Position numbers and translations under genes: made by a program | Shown here: positions 1-6,025 of the stretch, one piece after another | Numbering within the stretch: the stretch's first letter is position 1 | Layout of the letters: every line of letters begins with the position of its first letter | Assembly (NCBI GenBank): GCA_934255405.1 | Contig: CAKQNT010000021.1 | Coordinates: forward strand, 1-8,460 | Source: an uncultured Alphaproteobacteria bacterium | GTDB lineage: Bacteria; Pseudomonadota; Alphaproteobacteria; RF32; CAG-239 | Length of the DNA: 8,460 nucleotides | Direction of reading: 5' to 3' | The notes under the pieces: generated by a model | Told to the model about the DNA's origin: nothing | Seen by the model: the letters and a program-made list of their open reading frames with translations, nothing else | Databases searched by the model: none

Positions 1-371
1 TTCAGTATCTGCTGGATTTCCAGCGTGCTCATCGTGGAATCTATTTTATGCACCTCGCCGCCCATAACCTCGCTGGCTGATTGAGCAATTGAGCTCATTT
101 GCTCAATCAAATCTGCCGCAGTGCTGATTGCGGTTGAGGCGGTTTTGATGGTGCTCACCGCCTGCCCCATTGAGTCTAATAAGGAGTCTAAATCGTTGGC
201 GCGGTTGGTTAGACTTCTGGCAGTGTAATAAGAGGACGGATTGTCGATTGCGGAATTTACTTTATTGCCGGTAGCAAGTTTATTTTGGGTAGAGCTAACC
301 TGCCTGCTGATGTTCTGCAGGCTCAATAAGTTTCTGCGCATACTCGCAGTTAAACTTATCTTTCCGGTCAT
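1..371 (-). CDS. Flagellin, N-terminal part (runs off the left edge)
   Basis: The first 123 codons of a flagellin, the subunit of the flagellar filament, exported through the flagellar type III apparatus and polymerised outside the cell. The ATG at 369-371 opens a frame without stops to the window edge. The product starts MTGKISLTASMRRNLLSLQ and contains TQNKLATGNKVNSAIDNPSS followed by SLTNRANDLDSLLDSMGQAV. This is the conserved helical D0/D1 N-terminal domain, with the usual heptad-like spacing and the hallmark NSAxDNP stretch. The start is supported by an AAGGAG ribosome site about 10 nt upstream. The variable middle and the C-terminal helix lie outside the window, so completeness and copy number cannot be judged. 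The LTASMRxNLLSLQ opening resembles alphaproteobacterial flagellins more than enterobacterial FliC. A hook-associated FlgL-like protein is the main alternative, but the sequence style favours flagellin. Confidence 0.92.
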   Translation of the reverse strand, partial: MTGKISLTASMRRNLLSLQNISRQVSSTQNKLATGNKVNSAIDNPSSYYTARSLTNRANDLDSLLDSMGQAVSTIKTASTAISTAADLIEQMSSIAQSASEVMGGEVHKIDSTMSTLEIQQIL

Positions 372-404
372 ACTCTCTTTACTCCTTTTGTCGCACTTTC
401 TCAA

Positions 405-433
405 ATTATAAATATAGCCTAAGCGCAAACTTT
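405..433 (-). promoter_or_regulatory. Possible flagellin promoter
   Basis: On the minus strand TATAAT (405-410) lies 34 bp upstream of the flagellin ATG. The element AAAAGTTT lies upstream of it and resembles the -35 box of flagellar sigma-28 promoters, but no good GCCGATAA-type -10 follows at the right distance. A GG-N10-GC spacing that would suit sigma-54 is also present, but the flanking bases match poorly. The flagellin was probably transcribed from here, but the sigma factor cannot be decided from the sequence. Confidence 0.3.
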
Positions 434-451
434 TCCAGTGCTAACGCTTAG
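419..451. repeat. Inverted repeat upstream of flagellin
   Basis: Perfect 7-bp arms CTAAGCG (419-425) and CGCTTAG (445-451) are separated by 19 bp. The repeat overlaps the -35 side of the putative flagellin promoter, so it could be an operator for a flagellar regulator. That role is inferred from position only. Confidence 0.35.
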
Positions 452-545
452 TTTTCAACAACTATTGACAGGTTATTTTTTGCCTTGAGATAAAGATGGA
501 TTGCTTCTCACGGCTAATTGCCGTTCGCGCAATGACAGACCCCAC

Positions 546-580
546 AAAAAAAGCTGAAAATTCAAAATGAATTTTCAGCT
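546..580 (-). terminator. Rho-independent terminator downstream of glyQS
   Basis: A perfect 12-bp stem, AGCTGAAAATTC (552-563) and GAATTTTCAGCT (569-580), has a 5-nt loop. Read on the minus strand it runs straight into a run of T (complement of 546-551). It lies about 180 nt beyond the glycyl-tRNA synthetase stop and is the only T-tailed hairpin there. It therefore should end that transcript before the flagellin promoter. The plus-strand tail (ATTTTCC) is weaker, so any termination of rightward transcripts is incidental. Confidence 0.8.
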
Positions 581-600
581 ATTTTCCTGCACTATCTTTA

Positions 601-743
601 GCAAGCTCGGATAGTGGTACAGATAGAGTGATTTCTAGGTGCTGAAAAGCGGAGCGTACACGATTAGTACGTGAGCATTTTCTGTCACCGTAAAATCGCT
701 CTAGATGTGCCGCTAGACGCGCTTGCCTATCCAGCGAGCTCGC
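601..743. repeat. Long imperfect palindrome (REP/MITE-like extragenic element)
   Basis: The segment folds back on itself almost end to end, with its centre near 660-666. Matching blocks, left arm versus reverse complement of the right arm, are GCAAGCTC/GCGAGCTC, GGATAG/GGATAG, AGAGTGATTT/AGAGCGATTT, GGTG/GGTG, CTGAAAA/CAGAAAA and CGTAC/CGTAC. They are interrupted by small bulges and one insertion of about 9 nt in the right arm. It begins 17 bp after the synthetase stop and precedes the terminator, so it would be transcribed as a long hairpin in the 3' UTR of glyQS. It has no coding capacity. The form is that of dispersed extragenic palindromes or small non-autonomous transposon derivatives. 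A strictly local 3'-UTR structure is the alternative. Confidence 0.6.
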
Positions 744-759
744 CGCTAGACAGCCTTAC

Positions 760-2124
760 CTACTTCTTAAAATAACTATGCAAATACTCCGGCAAATCAG
801 CCACATTAATTCTAACCTGCTCCATTGTATCACGGTCACGAACAGTCACGGATTCCGGCTGATTCTCCAAGGTCTCAAAATCCACGGTAATACACAGAGG
901 AGTGCCCACTTCATCATGACGACGATACGCCTTACCGATATTTCCGGTATTTTCCAGAGCCACGCGTCCAATACCCAATTTAAGCAAATTTTGCTTAATT
1001 TCATGACATTTTGCCATAATCTGCTCATTATTCTTTTTCAAGGGTATCACCGCAACCTTAATCGGCGCCAAATGTTTCTTAAGTTTGAGTACTATACGGC
1101 TGTTGCCATTACCCAAATCTTCTTCAGTATAAGCCTCAGTCATAACCGCCAGCACACCGCGATCCACGCCCATTGAAGGCTCAATCACAAACGGAACAAC
1201 CCACTTGCCATCATCTGTCATAATACAGAGTTTTTGAGTTGAATCCGGATTTTTATGACAATGCGAAGTCAGGTTCATTTCCTCTTGCGCTTTTGTATGA
1301 TTACCCAAATCATAATCCGTACGATTGGCAATACCTTCCAGCTCTTCCATACCATGCGGGAACTGATATTCAATATCGTAGCAGGCTTTAGCATAGTGAG
1401 CCAAATCAGCTTTGGGAGTAGTGTAGATATTCATATTCTCACGCTTTAATCCCTGCTCTTCCCACCATTTAATGCGAGCTTCTTTCCAAATCTCGTGCCA
1501 TTTTTCGTCTTCTCCCGGCATTACAAAATATTCCAGCTCTGCCTGCTCAAACTCACGCACCCGAAAGATAAAGTTACGCGGAGTAATCTCATTACGAAAA
1601 GACTTGCCGATTTGCGCTATACCAAAAGGCAATTTGCGAGAAGTAGAATCAACCACATTCTTAAACTGAGTAAAAATTGCCTGCGCGGTTTCCGGACGCA
1701 GATAACCAAAACAAGAACCATCGTCAACCGGCCCGATATTTGTCTTAAACATCAGGTTAAACGGGCGCGGCTCAGTCAAATCCGTAGAACCGCAATTCGG
1801 GCATTTTCCGTCTTTGATATGGTCGGCGCGAAAACGTCCTTTGCATTTACGACAATCAGTCATCGGATCAGAAAAAGTATCTTCGTGTCCGGAATAGTGC
1901 AAAACTTTCTGATTAGTCAAAATTGCGGCATCCAAACCCTCCACATCATCGCGCTCATAAATCATTGCCCGCCACCAAGCGGCCTTAAGATTATTTTTGA
2001 GCTCAACACCCAGCGGACCATAGTCATACACCCCCTGCAGACCTCCATAAATATCAGAGTTCTGAAAGATAAAACCACGCCGTTTGCACAACGAAACCAA
2101 TTGATCCATAGATGTAGCTGCCAT
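760..2124 (-). CDS. glyQS: Glycine--tRNA ligase, single-chain alpha2 type (class IIA)
   Basis: Charges tRNA-Gly with glycine in an ATP-dependent two-step reaction in the cytoplasm. The 454-residue product has the class II signatures in order: an N-terminal catalytic region containing GVYDYGPLGVELKNN (about 31-45), a zinc-ribbon insertion with C91, C94, C108 and C111, motif 2 FRNEITPR (176-183), motif 3 EPSMGVDRGVLA (315-326), and a C-terminal anticodon-binding domain (about 352-454, APIKVAVIPL onward). Length and order match the homodimeric enzyme of archaea, eukaryotes, Actinobacteria, Bacteroidetes and mycoplasmas, not the separate glyQ/glyS subunits of most proteobacteria. The chosen ATG has an AAGAGG ribosome site 5 nt upstream. 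The gene stands alone, divergent from the HAD gene across 90 bp, and ends in the palindrome and terminator at 546-743. No T-box leader is visible. Confidence 0.97.
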   Translation of the reverse strand: MAATSMDQLVSLCKRRGFIFQNSDIYGGLQGVYDYGPLGVELKNNLKAAWWRAMIYERDDVEGLDAAILTNQKVLHYSGHEDTFSDPMTDCRKCKGRFRADHIKDGKCPNCGSTDLTEPRPFNLMFKTNIGPVDDGSCFGYLRPETAQAIFTQFKNVVDSTSRKLPFGIAQIGKSFRNEITPRNFIFRVREFEQAELEYFVMPGEDEKWHEIWKEARIKWWEEQGLKRENMNIYTTPKADLAHYAKACYDIEYQFPHGMEELEGIANRTDYDLGNHTKAQEEMNLTSHCHKNPDSTQKLCIMTDDGKWVVPFVIEPSMGVDRGVLAVMTEAYTEEDLGNGNSRIVLKLKKHLAPIKVAVIPLKKNNEQIMAKCHEIKQNLLKLGIGRVALENTGNIGKAYRRHDEVGTPLCITVDFETLENQPESVTVRDRDTMEQVRINVADLPEYLHSYFKK

Positions 2125-2172
2125 TTTGACCTCTTTTTTTAATTAGCTAGTAAAAAATTAACTTATTTGTTT

Positions 2173-2178
2173 TATAAT
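2173..2178 (+). promoter_or_regulatory. Likely -10 box of the HAD-family gene
   Basis: A consensus TATAAT sits 36 bp before the ATG at 2215 in the AT-rich 90-bp divergent spacer shared with glyQS. No convincing -35 hexamer stands 17 bp upstream; the nearest T-rich candidate is TTAACT at 2158. The ribosome site GGAG (2200-2203) follows at a slightly long 11-nt spacing from the start codon. Because the spacer is so short, the two divergent promoters must almost overlap. Confidence 0.4.
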
Positions 2179-2214
2179 GTTTAATTCCAAAAAGCAAGCG
2201 GAGATATAAAAAAT

Positions 2215-3096
2215 ATGACAAAAGCACCCACAAAAGTAGCCCTGATTTATGACTTTGACGAAACTTTGAGCGTTACCTACATGCAGGATTATATTTTAAT
2301 CCCCTCTCTTGGCATGACTCCGACCACATTTTGGAAAAAAGCCAACCAATGGTCGCGTGATAACTGTGCCGATCAGGTAACCGGCAGTATGTACTACTTT
2401 ATCAAAACCGCTCAAGAAAAAGGTATTCGCCTCACCCGTGACTTTTTTTGCGATGCCGCAAAAAGCATCACCTATTTTGAAGGGGTGGAAGAATGGTTCG
2501 ACCGTATTAACAAATATGGCGCCGAACGCGATTTGCAAATTGAGCACTACATCATTTCTTCCGGCTATGAAGAGATTATCGCCGGTGCCAGCATCCGCAA
2601 GCACTTTACCGATGTATTTGGTTGCTCTTATGCCTTTGGCGAAGATGGTACTCCGGTTTGGCCGGCTCGCGTGGTTAACTATTCCACCAAGACTCAATAC
2701 CTTTCCAAAATCAACAAAGGACTAGGCAAATTAGAAGACCGAGCTGTTAACGAGTTTATGCCCGATGAAGAGCGCCCCATCCCGTTCCGCCGAATGATTT
2801 ATTTTGGCGACGGCATGACCGACATCCCTTCTATGAAACTCACCAAAGAGCGCGGAGGCAACGCTATTGCCGTATACCAGCCCAAGAGCAAGCACAAAAT
2901 GAACGCCATCAAACTTTTGAGCGACAACCGCGTAAATTTCGCCCTTCCCGCTGATTATCGCGATGGCAAACAACTTGACTCCGTGGTAAAAACCATTCTT
3001 GATAAACTTGCCACTGAACGAGATTTAGAAGAATTGCAGGCCAAAGAAGAAAAGAAAAAAATCATCAAACTTCCCGCTGGCAGAAAAAGAAAATAA
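2215..3096 (+). CDS. HAD-superfamily hydrolase (phosphoserine-phosphatase-like)
   Basis: Predicted cytoplasmic Mg2+-dependent phosphatase or phosphotransferase of 293 residues. Motif I is YDFDETLS (D13 nucleophile, D15 acid/base), motif II is ISSG (114-117), and motif IV is GDGMTD (198-203) with acidic residues for Mg2+. A lysine of motif III is probably K159 or K165. The stretch between motifs I and II (about 20-110) is a helical C1-type cap, as in phosphoserine phosphatase relatives. The last 30 residues are highly charged (KEEKKK, GRKRK) and may be disordered. The substrate cannot be read from the sequence. The family includes SerB-like enzymes, but the long insert at 140-190 and the basic tail argue against a plain SerB. 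It is transcribed alone and converges on the next gene with 7 bp between stops and no hairpin terminator there. Confidence 0.88.
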   Translation: MTKAPTKVALIYDFDETLSVTYMQDYILIPSLGMTPTTFWKKANQWSRDNCADQVTGSMYYFIKTAQEKGIRLTRDFFCDAAKSITYFEGVEEWFDRINKYGAERDLQIEHYIISSGYEEIIAGASIRKHFTDVFGCSYAFGEDGTPVWPARVVNYSTKTQYLSKINKGLGKLEDRAVNEFMPDEERPIPFRRMIYFGDGMTDIPSMKLTKERGGNAIAVYQPKSKHKMNAIKLLSDNRVNFALPADYRDGKQLDSVVKTILDKLATERDLEELQAKEEKKKIIKLPAGRKRK

Positions 3097-3103
3097 TTTA
3101 GTT

Positions 3104-3952
3104 CTAAAGCAGTTTTGCCACATCGGTAAACGCCACCGCCACACCAAACATCAGATTGGCGCCTGATTTGTTGTGCTTTTTATCTTCGGCTCTGAAATAC
3201 GAAACATACGGCTCAACAAAAAACCTTTGCGCCACCATAATATTCAACTTGCCGATTGCCGAAAATTCATAGCGAAAATCGGTTGATTCATAGCGAGAAT
3301 ATCCCAGATATTTTCGATAATAACTTTCAAATTCAAACCGATATTTTTTGGCAAACGGATATTTATAAGTAAAGCCTATCTGTCCGGCGGTCTTAGTTTC
3401 TGCTCTGGCATAAGTCAAATCAAATTCTTCAACCATCGCCAAATGAAAATCCGTCAAGTTCCGCGCCCCATTTATCATTTTTAAGCCTTGCATCGCTCGC
3501 ACCACTTGCTGACGTTTGGCTTGAGAATTTGAAGTAAATTCAGTCTGATATGCCGCATTAGCAAACGGCCCCATATCTGCTTTATTGGCAAAATGCCAAA
3601 TTTTATAGATATACTCGCTGGTCAACAAAAGTTTATCCGCGTTTTCAGTATACTTATCATTGCCCTGATTTCCATGAATCCGGCTTTTTCCGTATTCGGC
3701 GTAGACCATATTATCAAAACGATATTTGGGCTGCTCATACTCCAAAGCAAACTCAAACACCCCTTTAAGAACGCCTTGAGTATTTTGATTAATTTCTGTA
3801 TTTGGAGAACCCTCATAATCTCTATAGTTGCTAACTTTAGCCGTTCCCAAATCCAACCCCACACGCTTAAAGTCAGCATATAATCCGGCATTGTCATAAG
3901 CAAACGCCGGCAAAGCCCAAAACGCCATTATCAAACTCAGCCAATATTTCAT
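3104..3952 (-). CDS. Predicted outer-membrane beta-barrel protein, function unknown
   Basis: The 282-residue product begins with a clear Sec signal peptide, MKYWLSLIMAFWALPAFA, with likely cleavage after A18. The rest is rich in aromatic residues and shows alternating polar/hydrophobic segments typical of transmembrane beta strands, for example GVFEFALEYEQPKYRF, AGQIGFTYKYPF, YRFEFESYYRKYLG, FRYEFSAIGKLNIMVAQRFF and ANLMFGVAVAF near the end. The last strand is followed by TDVAKLL rather than ending in the usual terminal aromatic. I do not recognise the family; a small porin or an autotransporter-independent surface barrel would fit. GAGGAAG lies just before the ATG. It is 73 bp downstream of the secreted Cys/His protein on the same strand with no terminator between them, so the two may share a transcript and an envelope role. 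Confidence 0.75.
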   Translation of the reverse strand: MKYWLSLIMAFWALPAFAYDNAGLYADFKRVGLDLGTAKVSNYRDYEGSPNTEINQNTQGVLKGVFEFALEYEQPKYRFDNMVYAEYGKSRIHGNQGNDKYTENADKLLLTSEYIYKIWHFANKADMGPFANAAYQTEFTSNSQAKRQQVVRAMQGLKMINGARNLTDFHLAMVEEFDLTYARAETKTAGQIGFTYKYPFAKKYRFEFESYYRKYLGYSRYESTDFRYEFSAIGKLNIMVAQRFFVEPYVSYFRAEDKKHNKSGANLMFGVAVAFTDVAKLL

Positions 3953-3963
3953 AATCTTCCTCG

Positions 3964-3995
3964 TCGATACAGATATAACTGATATCTAATATCGA
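3964..3995. repeat. Nested inverted repeat in the leader of the beta-barrel gene
   Basis: Two nested arm pairs, TCGATA (3964-3969)/TATCGA (3990-3995) and GATAT (3972-3976)/ATATC (3982-3986), form a 32-bp symmetric element ending 12 bp before the start codon of the beta-barrel gene. In RNA it would form a hairpin directly upstream of the GAGGAAG ribosome site. In DNA it could be an operator for a dimeric repressor. Position suggests expression control, but the regulator is unknown. Confidence 0.45.
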
Positions 3996-4025
3996 CCAAA
4001 GATAATACAATCCCTATCAACTGAT

Positions 4026-5147
4026 TTATCTTATTTGATGATTCTGAGTGCGCAAATAAGTGCTTGTCAATTGTGGCCCATGTTTGGGTTCGGCCTTAGC
4101 CAGCACAATTTCTTGCTCCTGAGATTTTTTCTGCACTCGAGCCAATGCCTCACGAACATTTTTCAGCCGCTCTGCAACCAGAGTATTTTGCGTTGGTTTA
4201 TTCAGCAGTTCCTCAGCCGAAATCTCGGCAGATGCCAACATTCTACTCAAGTCAATAACATTGAGGTGAGTGCTCATAATCTTTTCCAACAAATGCTTAG
4301 CCACACGCTCAGAAGAAATCTTTGTATCTTTAGGCATCAAAGCCCAAGCCTTATTTTTATACCTACCCTTGTCCATATTTCGCAACACGCTGGCCTTGCT
4401 CTCTCTGCCATCGCAATAACTATAGTCACCGCTTCCAAAAAATGTTACATGTCCGGCCGGCTGTGCCTTTCCGTCAACCACCACTACCACATCCTGCAAA
4501 GCTAACAAATCCAACTTTTTGATATTGCCGACATCTTTAATTTTGCCGTTTTCCTGAACCTGCTCCACTGTACCAATCACTACAAACGGAGCATCTTCCC
4601 GTTCATCAACCCGCCGCCACCATTCTTTGGCGTAGCGCGATTTAGTTAGAATATTTTTTCCGGTAACACGGCACACCGTTTCGCGCACGCCGCGCAAACA
4701 ACTGCCTTGCGGTTTTTTGTTGCCGCAAAATCTTTTAAATTGGCTTTCCAATCGTTCGCCCAGGCTGCCCGGTTCCATTTGCTGAAAATCCTCAGCCGTA
4801 AACTCATAATCTAAAAAAGCATCTTTATCAATCAGCCCTTTATCCAACAGCTCGCCGATGGTCATCTGTGACACCGCCTCCGTCGCTTTGTCAACATTCA
4901 ACAAACTATCGCCAAATTCATAAGTGCGTCCGGCTTCGGCAAATGCGCTGTCATTAGGCTGCAATGTTTTTTCAATCCGATCCGAAAGATGATTATCAGT
5001 CGGAGCATCGGCTTTAGGACTTGCGGCAGTACCAGTCGGCAGCAATGCCAGCAATACCGCGCCTTTAAGATTGGTTCTGCGTAACCAGTCTTTGGTTTTG
5101 TCATAAAACTTTTTAAGTTTTTCGTTCAATTTCTCCGTTTTCAACAT
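4026..5147 (-). CDS. Secreted or membrane-anchored protein with a papain-like Cys/His arrangement, family unknown
   Basis: I do not recognise this 373-residue product. The start is taken at 5147 rather than the in-frame ATG at 5165: the former has an AGGGG ribosome site, while the latter has none and would lie only about 11 nt from the predicted transcription start. A basic N-terminus precedes a hydrophobic segment, LKGAVLLALLPTGTAA (about 27-42), which acts as a long signal peptide or anchor. A low-complexity linker follows. The central part has FCGNKKPQGSCLRGVRETVC (C150 in GSC) and, about 80 residues later, DVVVVVDGKAQPAGHVTFFG (H233 in AGHV) with D241 or D246 following. A Cys preceding a GHV turn is the layout of CHAP/NlpC-P60 cell-wall amidases, so a peptidoglycan or peptide hydrolase is possible but unproven. 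The C-terminal 80 residues are helical and probably coiled coil. It lies upstream of the beta-barrel gene on the same strand. Confidence 0.7.
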   Translation of the reverse strand: MLKTEKLNEKLKKFYDKTKDWLRRTNLKGAVLLALLPTGTAASPKADAPTDNHLSDRIEKTLQPNDSAFAEAGRTYEFGDSLLNVDKATEAVSQMTIGELLDKGLIDKDAFLDYEFTAEDFQQMEPGSLGERLESQFKRFCGNKKPQGSCLRGVRETVCRVTGKNILTKSRYAKEWWRRVDEREDAPFVVIGTVEQVQENGKIKDVGNIKKLDLLALQDVVVVVDGKAQPAGHVTFFGSGDYSYCDGRESKASVLRNMDKGRYKNKAWALMPKDTKISSERVAKHLLEKIMSTHLNVIDLSRMLASAEISAEELLNKPTQNTLVAERLKNVREALARVQKKSQEQEIVLAKAEPKHGPQLTSTYLRTQNHQIR

Positions 5148-5173
5148 CTGACAACCCCTAAGCATCGGTTTTA

Positions 5174-5191
5174 TTGTATAAAATTATACAA
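5174..5191. repeat. 18-bp palindrome covering the -10 box
   Basis: TTGTATAA (5174-5181) and TTATACAA (5184-5191) are perfect 8-bp arms around a 2-bp centre. The palindrome covers the -10 hexamer and the predicted start site, where binding of a dimeric repressor would block transcription. AT-rich palindromes also occur by chance, so this is only a candidate operator. Confidence 0.35.
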
Positions 5192-5211
5192 CAAGCGCAA
5201 CAAAAAATCAA
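5183..5211 (-). promoter_or_regulatory. Sigma-70-type promoter of the secreted Cys/His protein gene
   Basis: On the minus strand, -35 TTGATT (5206-5211) and a perfect -10 TATAAT (5183-5188) are separated by 17 bp. Transcription would start near 5176, leaving a leader of about 28 nt to the ATG at 5147 with its AGGGG ribosome site. The promoter placement is a main reason for rejecting the earlier ATG at 5165. Confidence 0.6.
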
Positions 5212-5371
5212 CCCTTTAGACAAAAAAAATTACTTTTTTTAAGAATAGCCATGAGATATTCCGCGATATGAGCTCATTGCACAAAATCATATTTAATCTT
5301 ATACAATCGGCAGACTTTGCCGACAAATTTCAAGCCGCCGCACAAAATTGATATTTTAAGCAAAAAAAGTC
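5192..5371. other. AT-rich divergent spacer without a gene; one small hairpin
   Basis: No coding frame of note lies between the secreted-protein promoter and the tRNA promoter. The visible structures are a 6-bp hairpin TCGGCA (5307-5312)/TGCCGA (5318-5323) with a 5-nt loop and no T-tail, and an A7/T7 pair around 5222-5240. A partial inverted repeat ATGAG/CTCAT surrounds CCGCG near 5250-5276. None has a clear role. Confidence 0.4.
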
Positions 5372-5400
5372 TTGCCTTTATCTTTTTTTTATTCTACATA
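5372..5400 (+). promoter_or_regulatory. Probable promoter of tRNA-Gln
   Basis: TTGCCT (5372-5377) and TACATA (5395-5400) are spaced by 17 bp. They place transcription start about 35 nt before the mature tRNA. The -35 box is good but the -10 is weak; the overlapping TATATC at 5399-5404 could serve instead. Confidence 0.4.
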
Positions 5401-5442
5401 TATCACTGCCGATAGCAATATCGACTTTACCACAATAATTGT

Positions 5443-5517
5443 TGGGGTGTCGCCAAGTGGTAAGGCATCGGCTTTTGGTGCCGACATTCGTAGGTTCGAA
5501 TCCTGCCACCCCAGCCA
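5443..5517 (+). tRNA. tRNA-Gln (anticodon TTG), CCA encoded
   Basis: A complete 75-nt cloverleaf that decodes CAA (and CAG by wobble). The acceptor stem is TGGGGTG (5443-5449) with CACCCCA (5507-5513), discriminator G and an encoded CCA (5515-5517). The anticodon stem is TCGGC/GCCGA (5468-5472, 5480-5484) around the loop TTTTGGT, giving anticodon TTG at 5475-5477. The T arm contains GGTTCGAATCC. The short acceptor base pairing starting with U and the G discriminator are usual for bacterial tRNA-Gln. It is a single-gene unit with its own promoter and terminator. Its 3' end borders the accessory-looking right half of the window. Confidence 0.97.
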
Positions 5518-5526
5518 CATTTTGCA

Positions 5527-5561
5527 AAGGGCTTAAATTTCGGTTTAAGCCCTTGTTTTTT
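5527..5561 (+). terminator. Rho-independent terminator of tRNA-Gln
   Basis: A perfect 11-bp stem, AAGGGCTTAAA (5527-5537) with TTTAAGCCCTT (5544-5554), has a 6-nt loop containing TTCGG and is followed by G and a T run (5556-5561). It begins 10 nt after the CCA end of the tRNA. Confidence 0.9.
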
Positions 5562-5574
5562 AATAATAAAATCG

Positions 5575-5626
5575 AGTTCGAATGTTACTTTTTCAAAATA
5601 GGCTATTTTTAGACTACTTCCGAACT
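5575..5626. repeat. Inverted repeat with TTCGAA-type arms (left copy)
   Basis: AGTTCG (5575-5580, continuing AA) is matched by CGAACT (5621-5626) across a 40-bp AT-rich spacer. A similar structure of almost the same overall length is found at 8303-8351, beyond the membrane-protein gene. The role is unknown; see the paired-repeat finding. Confidence 0.35.
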
Positions 5627-5655
5627 ACTTTCTTTAAATATCATTGTTTTTCAAT

Positions 5656-5846
5656 AAGTTAACTTGGCTTAAATCCAGCCAGTCCTTCGGGATAATCTTT
5701 TGAAAAAAATCAAATTTAAAACCAGCCTAAAAGAAAAGTTCTTGAGGTTGACGACAAGTTATTTTTACTCAAGAGGCCAGACACTGGCGGCTATTGACCT
5801 ACGAGCTCGGGACGGCCGGCTGCCGCTCCCATACTCTCCGACCGAG
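5656..5846. other. Gene-free, hairpin-rich block with a GC-rich core (candidate structured RNA)
   Basis: No convincing gene lies between the tRNA terminator and the methyltransferase terminator. Within this stretch several small hairpins follow one another: GTCC-TTCG-GGAT near 5682-5693; TCTTGAG (5740-5746)/CTCAAGA (5768-5774); GCCAG-ACA-CTGGC (5776-5788); and GGGACGGC (5809-5816)/GCCG-C-TCCC (5822-5830) with alternative pairing CTCGG/CCGAG (5806-5810, 5842-5846). The core at about 5775-5870 is much richer in GC than its flanks. Short open frames cross it on both strands (one of 57 codons on plus from a TTG near 5700, one on minus ending near 5640), but neither has a ribosome site or recognisable product. 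It could be a non-coding RNA, a decayed gene, or a non-autonomous element. Two near-copies of GCTTAAAAATG at 5874 and 5921 follow. Confidence 0.35.
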
Positions 5847-5975
5847 ATACACCTACCACCCCGCACCAGTTAAGCTTAAAAAATGGCTAACAAAAATTGA
5901 AAGAGGTCTTTACGTGCGAGGCTTAAAAATGTCTTTGGCGTTTTGAGTAACCTAATTTAAATTATAAATGAGGTC

Positions 5976-6011
5976 AAAAAAACAGGGAAACCGAAGTCTC
6001 CCTACCTGTTT
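5976..6011 (-). terminator. Rho-independent terminator of the methyltransferase gene
   Basis: On the minus strand GGGAGAC, a TTCG tetraloop and GTTTCCC form a 7-bp stem with one G-T pair. It can be extended by AAACA/TGTTT with a bulge and runs into seven T. It starts 14 nt after the methyltransferase stop codon. A UUCG-capped stem with a full T tract is a strong intrinsic terminator. Confidence 0.92.
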
Positions 6012-6025
6012 TGTCCTCATATTTT

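Noticed and set aside
426..444. Sigma-54 promoter upstream of flagellin
   Set aside because: The GG-N10-GC spacing is present, but the TGGCAC and TTGC elements are not.
1495..2142. 215-codon open frame on the plus strand
   Set aside because: Lies antisense to the well-supported glycyl-tRNA synthetase; no ribosome site and no recognisable domain.
5148..5165. Earlier in-frame ATG at 5165 for the secreted Cys/His protein
   Set aside because: No ribosome site before it and only about 11 nt from the predicted transcription start, whereas the ATG at 5147 has AGGGG at good spacing.
5585..5722. Minus-strand peptide-like stretch (QKIIPKDWLDLSQ) suggesting a transposase or integrase remnant
   Set aside because: Only about 30 codons between stops, no start, no diagnostic residues; cannot be assigned.
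5700..5872. 57-codon plus-strand frame from a TTG near 5700 crossing the GC-rich block
   Set aside because: Weak start, no clear ribosome site, product unlike any family I know, and the region is better described by tandem hairpins.
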